DNA of 35,645 nt from Saccharothrix coeruleofusca (lineage in GTDB: Bacteria > Actinomycetota > Actinomycetes > Mycobacteriales > Pseudonocardiaceae): the NCBI RefSeq assembly GCF_014648515.1, contig NZ_BMRG01000010.1:68098-103742 (forward strand), read 5' to 3'. Under the pieces are notes generated by a model. That model was not told the origin of the DNA. It saw only the letters and a program-made list of their open reading frames with translations, and ran no database searches. The position numbers and the translations under genes were made by a program. Positions 6,874 to 14,735 of this stretch are shown here, in pieces. Positions within the stretch are counted from its first letter, which is position 1. The number at the start of each line of letters is the position of its first letter.

Positions 6874-9426
6874 TTGGCCACCACAGGAAGGGTCCGCGCG
6901 CTGCTGGCGTGGCGCGACTGGACCCTGCCCCTCAAGATCGCCGCCGTGCTCGCGCTGCCGCTCGTCGTCGCGCTCGCGGCGGGCACCGGTCTGCTCTGGC
7001 GCGGTGCCGACGCCCTCGGCGCCCACCGGACCGACGAGCGCGTCGTCCAGGCCGTGCGCGGCGCCTCCTCGGCGCTCGCCGCGGTCCAGGACGAGCGCGA
7101 GCTGGTGGCGGGCCAGACCGGCGGCGAGCGGCTGACCGCCGCCCGCGCCGGGACCGACGCCGCCGTCGCCCAGCTGACCGGCGCGCTCGCGCAGGTGGCC
7201 GACCCCGGCCGCGCGGCGGAGACCGCCCAGGCCCGGCTGGCCCGCCTGGACGAGGTGCGCGCCATCGCGGTCCCGACCCAGGCGGTGGCCGAGTACTCCG
7301 CGGTCACCGGGGCCCTGCTGGACCTGCACGCCGCGCTGCTGCCCGCCATCGCGCGGGCCGAACCCGCCCACCGGCTCTCCACCGCGCACGACCTGGCGCG
7401 GGCGAACGAGCACCTGTCGCAGCAGCAGTCGTTCATCGCGCTCGGCCTCGCCGCGCGCGCCCTGCCCGAACCGCAGCTCGGCCAGGCCCGCGCCGCCACC
7501 GCGCTGGCCACGGCCTGGTTCGGCCGGTTCAGCTCGGCCGCGTCGGGTGAGGCGCAGGCGCTGCTGTCCTCCACCGTGGTCGCGACCGCCGTCGACGCGC
7601 GCGACCAGCTCGCCGCGGCTGTGCTGGGGCCCGACGGCGTCTTCCGCCCGTCGGTGTCGGCACCGCAGTGGCTGACGGTCTCCCAGCCGGTCATCGACCA
7701 GGTCGGCGAGGCGCTGGCCCGGCTGACCGACGCGGCGGTCGACGAGGTGGGCGCGCACGCCGCCGACGCCGCGGCGACGCAGCGGAACCTGGTCGTCGGG
7801 CTGGTGGCGGCGGCGCTGCTGGCCGCCGCGGTGGCTTTCGCGGTGCTGCGGCACGTTCGCGGGGCGGTCGGCGCGCTGCGGGCGGCGGCGATCGACATCG
7901 CGGGCGACAAGCTGCCCGCCGCGCTGCAGCGGGCGCGGGACGGGCGCGCCGCCGAGCGGCCGTCGATGCCCGCGCCCGCGGGCGGCGAGTTCGGCGCCAT
8001 CGCGGCGGCCTTCGACACCGTCTGCGGCGAGGCCGTGCAGGCCGCCACCGAGCAGGCCAAGATGCGCTCGGGCTACGCGGAGGTGTTCGTCAACATGTTC
8101 CGCCGCAGCCAGTCGCTGGTGCAGCGGCAGCTGCAGCTGGTCCAGCAGCTGGAGCAGGAAGCCGACTCGCCCGACCAGCTGACCAAGCTGTTCCAGCTCG
8201 ACCACCTGGTCACGCGCACCCGCCGCAACAACGAGAACGTCCTGGTGCTGTCCGGCACCGAGCTGGTGCGCAAGACGGGGATGCCGGTCCCGGTGGCCAA
8301 CGTGATCCAGGCCGCGATGTCCGAGGTCGAGCAGTACCAGCGCGTCGAGGCGGTCGACCCGCCCAAGGCGAAGGTGGTCGACTCGGCCGCGGGCGACCTG
8401 ATCCGGATGCTGGCCGAGCTGATCGACAACGCCACCGCGTTCTCCGCGCCGGACACCGCGGTGACCGTGCAGGCCCAGGTGCTGCGCGACGGCAGCCTGT
8501 CGATCGCGGTGGCCGACAACGGCATCGGCATGTCCGACGAGGAGGTCCGCGCCGCCAACGAGCGGCTGACCCGGCTCGGCTCGCTGGAGCTGGCCACCTC
8601 CCGCCGGGTCGGCCTGCTGGTCGTCGGCAGGCTGGCGGGCAGGCACGGCTTCGGCGTCGAGCTGCTGGGCGGTGAGAACTTTCCCGGTGTCACCGTGCTG
8701 GTCTCGGTGCCCGCCGACTTCGTGGTGGAGGCCGAGCGGCCGGGGTGGGCCGACCGCAGGCACGCGATGAAGGCCGCGCAGCTGCGCCGCGCCCAGTCCG
8801 ACGAGCCCACCGGCGGCACGAAGCCGAGGCGGCTGGTCTCCGTCGGCGGGTCCGACACCGACACCCCGGCGCGCACCGGGGCAGCGACCGCGACCGCGGT
8901 CCGCTCCTCCCCCGAGGAGCGCGCGCGGGAGCTGGTCGAGCAGGCCCACGCCGACGTCCCGGAGGAGCTGCCGCTGCGCAAGCCCAACCGGGTCATCGGC
9001 AAGGCCGGTGCGGTCAAGAGCCCGGCCGAGCGCGCCGCGTCGGCGTGGTTCCGCGCCCGCGACACCGCCGAGCAGCCGAGGGCGGTCTCGGTCGCCCCGA
9101 GCGCACGGGACCGCGAGCGGCCGGAGAACTGGCAATCGGTGGTCGACGACGACTGGAACGTCGTGGAGACGATGTCCAGGCCGGAGAGGTACGCCTACAC
9201 CGAGGACGGCCTGCCCATGCGCGAACGCGGCGCCCAGCTGCTGCCGGGCAGCGCCGGGTCCGGTGCGGGCCGTCGGGCGCAGCCGGTGGAGCGCGACCCC
9301 GAGCACACCAGGCTGCGGATCTCCAGCTTCCAGCGGGGTGTGCAGCGGGCCAAGAAGACGTCGGGCACGCGGTCGAAGCGGTCCGGCGGGTGGAAGGCCA
9401 TGGGCAGGAAGGGCGACGGCGCGTGA
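6874..9426 (+). CDS. Conservon sensor histidine kinase-like protein (CvnA-like)
   Basis: 850 residues. Membrane helices lie near 20-41 and 306-325, flanking a mainly helical extracytoplasmic sensor of the nitrate/nitrite-sensing type. A linker and a dimerisation segment follow, with H444 in LFQLDHLVTRTRRNNE. The HATPase domain has an N-box with N519 (ELIDNATAFS) and DNGIGM (about 548-553). The glycine-rich lid is degenerate, as is usual for conservon kinases. The last 230 or so residues are low-complexity and basic. A TTG start at 6874 follows GGGGGAAG. It probably reads an outside signal and controls the GTPase encoded downstream. Confidence 0.88.
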   Translation: MATTGRVRALLAWRDWTLPLKIAAVLALPLVVALAAGTGLLWRGADALGAHRTDERVVQAVRGASSALAAVQDERELVAGQTGGERLTAARAGTDAAVAQLTGALAQVADPGRAAETAQARLARLDEVRAIAVPTQAVAEYSAVTGALLDLHAALLPAIARAEPAHRLSTAHDLARANEHLSQQQSFIALGLAARALPEPQLGQARAATALATAWFGRFSSAASGEAQALLSSTVVATAVDARDQLAAAVLGPDGVFRPSVSAPQWLTVSQPVIDQVGEALARLTDAAVDEVGAHAADAAATQRNLVVGLVAAALLAAAVAFAVLRHVRGAVGALRAAAIDIAGDKLPAALQRARDGRAAERPSMPAPAGGEFGAIAAAFDTVCGEAVQAATEQAKMRSGYAEVFVNMFRRSQSLVQRQLQLVQQLEQEADSPDQLTKLFQLDHLVTRTRRNNENVLVLSGTELVRKTGMPVPVANVIQAAMSEVEQYQRVEAVDPPKAKVVDSAAGDLIRMLAELIDNATAFSAPDTAVTVQAQVLRDGSLSIAVADNGIGMSDEEVRAANERLTRLGSLELATSRRVGLLVVGRLAGRHGFGVELLGGENFPGVTVLVSVPADFVVEAERPGWADRRHAMKAAQLRRAQSDEPTGGTKPRRLVSVGGSDTDTPARTGAATATAVRSSPEERARELVEQAHADVPEELPLRKPNRVIGKAGAVKSPAERAASAWFRARDTAEQPRAVSVAPSARDRERPENWQSVVDDDWNVVETMSRPERYAYTEDGLPMRERGAQLLPGSAGSGAGRRAQPVERDPEHTRLRISSFQRGVQRAKKTSGTRSKRSGGWKAMGRKGDGA

Positions 9427-9476
9427 GCGCGCCGCGCCACGCGGACCCGGCGCGAGCCGGGGGAGTGGAGGAAGAA

Positions 9477-9899
9477 ATGGCCGAGAAGTCCGCGCAGGAC
9501 AACGATTACGACTGGCTGATCAACGACTTCGCGGAGCGGGTACCCGGTGTCGCGCACGGCATCGCGGTGTCCGCGGACGGCCTGCTGCTCGCCGCGTCCG
9601 ACAGCCTGCCGGAGGACCGCGCCGACCAGCTCGCCGCCGTGGCCTGCGGCCTGGTGAGCCTCGCCGACGGCGCGGCGCAGTGCTTCGAGGCGGGCAACGT
9701 CAACGAGACCATCCTGGAGATGGACGCCGGGACCATGCTGCTGATGTCGATCAGCGACGGCTCGTCCCTGGCGGTGCTGGCCGATCCCGGCCACGACGTC
9801 GGCCAGATCGCCTACGAGATGGCCCTGCTGGTCGACCGGGTGGGTCGGACGCTGACGCCGGACGAGCGGGTCGCGGTCAACGAGGGCGCTGGCGCGTGA
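9477..9899 (+). CDS. Roadblock/LC7-domain protein (CvnB-like)
   Basis: 140 residues with the roadblock/LC7 fold: LINDFAERVPGVAHGIAVSADGLLLA at the N-terminus, and MDAGTMLLMSISDGSSLAVLADPGHDVGQIAYEM in the second half. In conservons it binds the GTPase or bridges it to the sensor. ATG at 9477 follows GGAGGAAGAA. It lies 50 nt after the kinase-like gene and 34 nt before the GTPase gene. Confidence 0.92.
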   Translation: MAEKSAQDNDYDWLINDFAERVPGVAHGIAVSADGLLLAASDSLPEDRADQLAAVACGLVSLADGAAQCFEAGNVNETILEMDAGTMLLMSISDGSSLAVLADPGHDVGQIAYEMALLVDRVGRTLTPDERVAVNEGAGA

Positions 9900-9933
9900 C
9901 CGGGCGACCGGTCGCGGTGGAGAGGGGTTGGGC

Positions 9934-10557
9934 ATGACGGACAACGGGGCGCGGGCCGACCGCGCCGCGCGCAAGGCGCAGCGCAAGGCGGTCACCTCGG
10001 TCAAGGTCGTGGTCGCGGGCAGCTTCGGCGTGGGCAAGACGACCTTCGTCGGCTCGGTCTCGGACATCAAGCCGCTGACCACCGAGGCGATGATGACCGC
10101 GGCCAGCACCGACTTCGACGACACCAAGCGGGTTCCCCTCAAGGGCACCACGACGGTGGCGATGGACTTCGGCCGGGTCGAGCTGGAGGACGACCTGCTG
10201 CTGTACCTGTTCGGCACGCCGGGGCAGGAGCGGTTCTGGTTCATGTGGGACAACCTGGTGCGCGGCGCGATCGGCGCCGTGGTGCTGGTGGACACCCGCC
10301 GCCTGGCCGACTCCTTCACCTCGGTCGACTTCTTCGAGAACCGGCAGATCCCCTACATCGTGGTGGTGAACACCTTCGACGGCATCCTGCACCACTCGCT
10401 GGACAGCGTCCGCAAGGCGATGGCGCTCGACCCGTCGATCCCCATCCTCCGCTGCGACGCGCGGGTCCGCGAGGAGGTGAAGCAGACCGTGCTGGGGCTG
10501 CTGGAGCACGTGATGGCCGGTGCGGAAGACCCCGCGTCGGAACCCTCCCTCATCTGA
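9934..10557 (+). CDS. Conservon small GTPase (CvnD-like)
   Basis: 207 residues. The P-loop is GSFGVGKT (30-37), the switch/G3 region is FGTPGQERF (93-101) instead of the usual DxAGQ, and the G4 position reads NTFD (146-149) rather than NKxD; both variants are typical of this actinobacterial GTPase group. The basic N-terminus (RAARKAQRK) may contact membrane or partner. ATG at 9934 follows GGAGAGG; an in-frame TTG at 9928 is less likely. It is the output arm of the conservon; its target is unknown. Confidence 0.92.
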   Translation: MTDNGARADRAARKAQRKAVTSVKVVVAGSFGVGKTTFVGSVSDIKPLTTEAMMTAASTDFDDTKRVPLKGTTTVAMDFGRVELEDDLLLYLFGTPGQERFWFMWDNLVRGAIGAVVLVDTRRLADSFTSVDFFENRQIPYIVVVNTFDGILHHSLDSVRKAMALDPSIPILRCDARVREEVKQTVLGLLEHVMAGAEDPASEPSLI

Positions 10558-10572
10558 TGATTGGCCGCTGAC

Positions 10573-10950
10573 ATGCCGGACGACACCGCGGGCCTGATCG
10601 AGCTCCGCGCGGAGGACTTCGAGGACGTCCTGGCCGGGAACGACTTCCTGGTCATCAACTTCGGTGCGTCCTGGTGCGGCCCGTGCCGGGCCTTCCGCAC
10701 CGCCTACACCGACACCGCCGACGAGAACCGCGACATCACCTTCGCCCTGGTCGACGTCGAGAAGCAGCCGGAACTGCGGACCGCCTTCGACGTCGAGGCG
10801 ATCCCGAAGATCGCCGTCCTGCGCGGTGGCGCCCTGGTGTTCGCGCACGAGGGCGCGCTGCCCGAGGAGGCGCTGCAGGACGTGCTGCGCCAAGTCCGGG
10901 AGCTGGACGTGGAGGAACTCCGCCGGGCCGCCGCCGCGAGCCGGGCCTGA
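10573..10950 (+). CDS. Thioredoxin
   Basis: 125 residues with the active site WCGPC (C35 and C38) and the cis-proline loop AIPKI (P78). No signal peptide is present, so it acts in the cytoplasm. The start is uncertain: ATG at 10573 or in-frame TTG at 10561, neither with a good ribosome-binding site; it follows the GTPase stop by 15 nt and may be translationally coupled. The C-terminal helix ends in an Ala/Arg-rich tail. Its place before a sulfur transporter and after a conservon suggests a thiol-redox role in this operon; the partner is unknown. Confidence 0.9.
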   Translation: MPDDTAGLIELRAEDFEDVLAGNDFLVINFGASWCGPCRAFRTAYTDTADENRDITFALVDVEKQPELRTAFDVEAIPKIAVLRGGALVFAHEGALPEEALQDVLRQVRELDVEELRRAAAASRA

Positions 10951-10964
10951 ACCGGGGAGTGGCG

Positions 10965-12260
10965 ATGCCCGTCACCGTGCGCCGCGTTCCGGTGGTGCCC
11001 ACCGACGTCCGGGTGGACCGCAGGTTCCTCGGCGCGGCCCGGACCTCGTGCGCCCCACCGCCGCCGGACCCCAGTGCCCCCATCCGGCCCGTGCCGCTGC
11101 TGGTGGCGTCGGCGCTGGCGGTGCTGGTGACGGCGGCCGTGGCCGTCACCCACGGCGCCAGGGAGGGTGTCTACCTGGCGCTGGGACTGCTGCTGGGGAT
11201 GGCGCTGTTCCACTCGCGGTTCGGCTTCGCCTCGGCCTGGCAGCGGCTGGTCGCCGTCGGCAACGGCCAGGGGCTGCGCGCCCAGGCGCTGCTGCTGGGC
11301 ACCGCCGCGACGGCCGTCGCGGCGATCTCGGCGGGTGGGCTGGGGCTGTTCGGCGCGGTCCCGCACGCCCAGGCGGGGTCGCTGGGCGTGCCGCTGCTCC
11401 TCGGGGCCGCCCTGTTCGGCGTCGGGATGCAGCTCGCGGGCTCCTGCGCCTCCGGAACCCTGTTCGCGGTGGGGTCGGGGCAGAGCACGATCGTGCCCGC
11501 GCTGGGCGGTTTCGTGGCGGGCGCGGTGTTCTGCACCTGGCTGATGCCGCTGCTGGACCGGCTGCCGCAGACCGGCGGCGTCCTGCTCGCCGACCACATC
11601 GGCTGGTTCGGCTCGTGGGCGATCACCGCGCTCGCGCTGCTCGGCGTCGTGGCGGCCACCCTGGTGGTGCAGCACCGCCGCAACCCGCCCCCGGTCGTGC
11701 CGCCGCCGACCGCGCACGGCCTGGCCCGGCTGTACCGGGGCTCGTGGTCGGTGTTCGCCGGAGCGATCGTGCTCGGCCTGCTGGCGGGCGTGGTGTTCCT
11801 GGTGTCCGGTCAGGTGTGGGGCGTCACCGGCGCCTACTCCTTGTGGGGCGCGAAGATCCTCCAGCTCTTCGGCGCGCACCCGGAGCACTGGCCGTTCTGG
11901 CGGGAGGGCGAGCAGGCGGCGGCGCTGGCAGGCTCCGTGCTGGCCGACCGGACCAGCCTGACCAACATCGGCATCGTGCTCGGCGCGGCCGTGGCCGCCG
12001 CCGCGGCGAGCACCTGGCGGTTGCACAGCCGGGTGGCGTGGCGCACCGCGCTGGCGGCGCTGCTGGGCGGCTTCCTGATGGGCGTCGGCTCGCGGATGTC
12101 CGGCGGCTGCAACATCGGCGCGCTGCTGGGCGGCATCTCCTCCGGCAGCCTGCACGGCTGGATCTGGGGTGTCTGCGCGTTGTGCGGCGCGTGGCTGGGC
12201 GTGCGGTGCCGCCCGTTGTTCGGCCTGACCAACCCCAAGTCCGACGACGGCGTGTGCTGA
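10965..12260 (+). CDS. YeeE/YedE-family (TsuA-like) sulfur-compound transporter
   Basis: 431 residues, strongly hydrophobic, with about nine to ten membrane segments in two halves. Each half has the family cysteine motif: GSCASGT (C161) and SGGCNIGALLGG (C382). In characterised TsuA such cysteines pass thiosulfate through the membrane; the substrate here is inferred. The N-terminus has an unusual 45-residue soluble, Pro-rich leader, and extra cysteines occur near the C-terminus (including the last residue). No TusA/TsuB partner is adjacent; the thioredoxin 14 nt upstream could serve as thiol reductant. ATG at 10965 follows GGGGAG. It ends the operon. Confidence 0.88.
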   Translation: MPVTVRRVPVVPTDVRVDRRFLGAARTSCAPPPPDPSAPIRPVPLLVASALAVLVTAAVAVTHGAREGVYLALGLLLGMALFHSRFGFASAWQRLVAVGNGQGLRAQALLLGTAATAVAAISAGGLGLFGAVPHAQAGSLGVPLLLGAALFGVGMQLAGSCASGTLFAVGSGQSTIVPALGGFVAGAVFCTWLMPLLDRLPQTGGVLLADHIGWFGSWAITALALLGVVAATLVVQHRRNPPPVVPPPTAHGLARLYRGSWSVFAGAIVLGLLAGVVFLVSGQVWGVTGAYSLWGAKILQLFGAHPEHWPFWREGEQAAALAGSVLADRTSLTNIGIVLGAAVAAAAASTWRLHSRVAWRTALAALLGGFLMGVGSRMSGGCNIGALLGGISSGSLHGWIWGVCALCGAWLGVRCRPLFGLTNPKSDDGVC

Positions 12261-12288
12261 CCGGTCGGCGAGTTCCGCGTTATCGGTG

Positions 12289-12319
12289 CCGGGTCAGGCG
12301 ATGAACCCGCCCGACCCGG
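12289..12319. terminator. Candidate terminator between convergent genes
   Basis: CCGGGTC (12289-12295) can pair with GACCCGG (12313-12319), with a 17-nt loop. It sits in the 81-bp gap between the convergent transporter and EF-hand genes. The loop is long and no T-run follows, so the call is tentative. Confidence 0.35.
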
Positions 12320-12341
12320 TGGCAGGCCGACGTCGACAGGG

Positions 12342-12884
12342 TCATGCGCACCGGCAGTACAGCGTGCCCGGTGCGGTGGTGCTGTCGGAGAAGAAGTCGC
12401 GCCACGAACTGACGTACTCGTGGCGGCTGATCTGGCCGTCCCGGTCCGTGTCGAGCCTGGTGAACACCTCCATGGTCGCCGGGCTGTCGATCTGCCACAC
12501 CTGCAGGAACCGCCTGAACTCCTGCTCGTCGATCATGTCGTCGTCGTTCCGGTCGATCACGTCGAAGACGGCGTTGGGCATGGCCATCAACAAGTTGTCG
12601 CAGTTCGTCTCCACCAGCATCTGCAGGAGAGCGGACACGTACTCCTGTTTCGACACGCGGTCGTGGCCTTGAGCGTGCCGCACCACCTCCGAGTAGAGCA
12701 TCATGTGGGCTCCCAGCAGCTCCTGCCCCTCGGGCGACTCGGGGTCGACCTCGAACAGGGTGTTGTACCGGTCCACGACGCGTTCGTAGTCGCTCCGCTC
12801 GACGCACCCGCTGCCGTCGCGGTCGATCGCCTTGAACAGCTTCTCCAGCCGTGCTTCCAACTGCGGCGATCCTTCCAAGGGCAT
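12342..12884 (-). CDS. Calerythrin-like EF-hand calcium-binding protein
   Basis: 180 residues. Canonical 12-residue EF-hand loops lie at 21-32 (DRDGSGCVERSD), 111-122 (DRNDDDMIDEQE) and 145-156 (DTDRDGQISRHE); a second hand near 70-81 is degenerate. Three working hands plus one silent second hand is the layout of calerythrin and actinobacterial sarcoplasmic-type calcium proteins. No signal peptide is seen, so it is probably a cytoplasmic Ca2+ buffer or sensor. The tail ends with Cys-Arg-Cys (C177, C179). ATG at 12884 follows GGAGAAGG. It converges on the redox operon and has a long upstream gap. Confidence 0.9.
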   Translation of the reverse strand: MPLEGSPQLEARLEKLFKAIDRDGSGCVERSDYERVVDRYNTLFEVDPESPEGQELLGAHMMLYSEVVRHAQGHDRVSKQEYVSALLQMLVETNCDNLLMAMPNAVFDVIDRNDDDMIDEQEFRRFLQVWQIDSPATMEVFTRLDTDRDGQISRHEYVSSWRDFFSDSTTAPGTLYCRCA

Positions 12885-13633
12885 GTCCTTCTCCGATCCC
12901 GTGGTTTCTCGACGCGCTCTCCGAGCGGTCGAGGAGGAACGTGCCGCACCGACCGCCATGGCGCCGGATCGGTGGTGGGTGCGGAGCCGGTGAGGGCGGT
13001 GTGTGTCGACATCCACGAGCAGTGCCGGGAACACACCTCGCGACCTGTGCGCCGCCCATCCATTCGGATCACATTCACGTGCTCACCGATGGCGACAGCG
13101 CGTTCGTGCCGTGATGGCAGGGTGCCAGGTCTCGTGATTGGTTTCGATATAACGCGGCTCAACCGGTGTAGCCGCCCAGCTTCGTCGATTGCCGATCGCC
13201 GCGAACCCGACCGTACAACCCGTCGGAGTCGTCGGGCAACTTGTTCTTATACGATCACCCGATGGAAAGAGCACGTCTGCCGTCGACGAGGAGCCGGGTC
13301 GACTGTCGGTGTGTTGACCAGGACCGATCGTAGGTCACTTCACCCGATCCCGGTAATGCTCTTGATAGGAGCGACACGGACAGCAGCGGCCTCACGTCAT
13401 CCCGACTGGGTCGTGCCAGGACACCCTGAGCAGCCGCCGGTGGAATGGTCTGATCGCGGTTTCCGCACTGCTCGGGTGGAACCGCTGCTCGGCGGTGTCG
13501 GTAATCTCGTGATCAATGGCGTGTCAACGGACGTGATCGCGGATATCGCCATCCGGCGCGGGCCGGAGCGCACGTCGAGTCGAATTACTCGTCCATGATC
13601 GACTCGGCGTCCGGGTGAGCCGTCGCACCGGGA
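12885..13633. other. Long AT-richer intergenic region
   Basis: About 750 bp upstream of the EF-hand gene without a gene I can support. The base composition from about 13100 to 13560 is visibly less GC-rich than the flanks. An open plus-strand frame ends at 13598 but lacks the GC-rich third positions of neighbouring genes and matches no family. The promoter of the EF-hand gene must lie here. No tRNA or clear repeat is seen. Confidence 0.45.
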
Positions 13634-13669
13634 GGGGATCGCCGCCGCGCTGAGCGGGCGGCGATCCCC
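13634..13669 (-). terminator. Strong hairpin terminator after the P-domain remnant
   Basis: A perfect 13-bp stem (GGGGATCGCCGCC at 13634-13646 with its complement at 13657-13669) and a 10-nt loop, 11 nt past the TAA at 13680-13682 read on the minus strand. No T-run follows, as is common in actinomycetes. It probably ended the transcript of the original protease gene. Confidence 0.7.
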
Positions 13670-13679
13670 CTGGTCGGGG

Positions 13680-13885
13680 TTACAGCGCCAGGCTCCACCG
13701 GTCGAGGGAGCCCGGCCCCGCCCAGACCACGTTGTGCACCCGCAGCCGCCAGGTGCCGTCGCGGGTCTCGTAGGACAGGTCGACGGTGAAGGTGCCACCG
13801 GGGTCCGGCTGACTGCTCGTCGGCTGGTGCTGGAGGCGGTAGGTCGTGCCGTCCGGCGCGATCAGGTCCGAGGTGGTGATCGGCG
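13680..13885 (-). pseudogene. C-terminal remnant of a P-domain (proprotein convertase) protease
   Basis: In this frame the peptide reads DLIAPDGTTYRLQ, then GGTFTVDLS, GTWRLRVHNVVW and GSLDRWSLAL, ending at TAA. These are the core and end of the P/Homo B domain found at the C-terminus of secreted subtilisin-, trypsin- and metallo-proteases of actinomycetes. The protease domain and the first third of the P-domain are missing: upstream sequence is the YihY gene in a different frame. No start codon or ribosome-binding site is visible for it. The frame stays open backwards under the YihY gene, which looks incidental. A strong hairpin follows the stop. Confidence 0.75.
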
Positions 13886-14680
13886 GACCTCGTGGGCGCT
13901 CAGCAGCACCCGGTAGGCCAGCAGCAGGACGATGTGCAGCAGGTACAGCCACAGGCCCAGAGCGGCCACCGCGCCCACCACCTCCAGACCGGCGAACGGG
14001 AACGCCCAGTCCACCGGGATGGCCAGGAACAGCAGGAACCCGTGCAGGAACCCGGTCAGCACCGCGCCCGCGCAGAACCCGCCGACGACGGCGAGCGCGC
14101 GGGGCAGCAGGCTGGGGCCGGTGGCCAGGAACACCAGGCAGGTCGCCACCGACAACGCGACCCAGTCGACGTGGAACGACACCACGACACCCCACACCGC
14201 CGACCAGCCGCCCGCCCGGTAGTCGGGGGCGACCGACGGCGCGAGCGCCAGCGGCGCGGCGATCAGCAGGGGAGCGGCGAGCAGCACCGGCAGGAAGCCG
14301 ATCCGACCCAGCCAGCCGGTCTTCGCGCCGGACGGCTCGCCCGCGATCTGCAGCAGGCCCCGGCGCAGTCCCTCGCCGTAGAGGCTGGCGGGCAGCAGGG
14401 TGGACAGCAGCACCGGCCACGACGCGCCCAGCGCGGCGTCGGTCAGCGCGCGCAGCGCGGGCCCTGGCGCCTGCGCGTCGGGCAGTGCCCCGCTCAGCAG
14501 CCGCACGCCATCGGTGACCAGGTCCGGTCCGAAGAGGACCGCCGCCCCGCGCAGCGCCAGCAGCAGCACCGGCACCACCGCCAGCGCCGCGAAGAAGGTG
14601 ATCCCGGCCGCCCACAGCGCCAGGTCGCGTCCGCGCAGTGCCGCCAGGGCGTGCCGCAGCACCGCACGGACCGTTCGCAT
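13862..14680 (-). CDS. YihY/BrkB-family membrane protein
   Basis: 272 residues with about six membrane helices. The N-terminus has LWAAGITFFAALAVVPVLLLAL, the family signature in which a short amphipathic start leads to the first helix. Members are inner-membrane proteins with no settled function (formerly annotated as RNase BN). ATG at 14680 lacks a clear ribosome-binding site. The last dozen residues (AHEVRRSPPRT) are encoded across the point where P-domain sequence begins in another frame, so the natural C-terminus may have been changed by a deletion. It diverges from the phosphatidyltransferase gene at 14736. Confidence 0.85.
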   Translation of the reverse strand: MRTVRAVLRHALAALRGRDLALWAAGITFFAALAVVPVLLLALRGAAVLFGPDLVTDGVRLLSGALPDAQAPGPALRALTDAALGASWPVLLSTLLPASLYGEGLRRGLLQIAGEPSGAKTGWLGRIGFLPVLLAAPLLIAAPLALAPSVAPDYRAGGWSAVWGVVVSFHVDWVALSVATCLVFLATGPSLLPRALAVVGGFCAGAVLTGFLHGFLLFLAIPVDWAFPFAGLEVVGAVAALGLWLYLLHIVLLLAYRVLLSAHEVRRSPPRT

Positions 14681-14735
14681 GGTCGGGTGTACCCCGCGAC
14701 CGGCGGGCGCACACCGGCCGACCTACGGTGGTGCG

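Noticed and set aside
4288-9306. A 1672-codon open frame on the minus strand
   Set aside because: It lies antisense to six well-supported genes and is rich in Arg, Gly, Ala, His and Gln, as expected from high-GC antisense frames; no domain is visible.
12420-13598. A 392-codon plus-strand frame over and beyond the EF-hand gene
   Set aside because: Its first half is antisense to the EF-hand gene; the second half lacks the GC-rich third positions of real genes here.
13886-14714. Continuation of the P-domain frame upstream as a single 344-residue gene
   Set aside because: That part is a shadow of the YihY gene in another frame, with no protease motifs or signal peptide.
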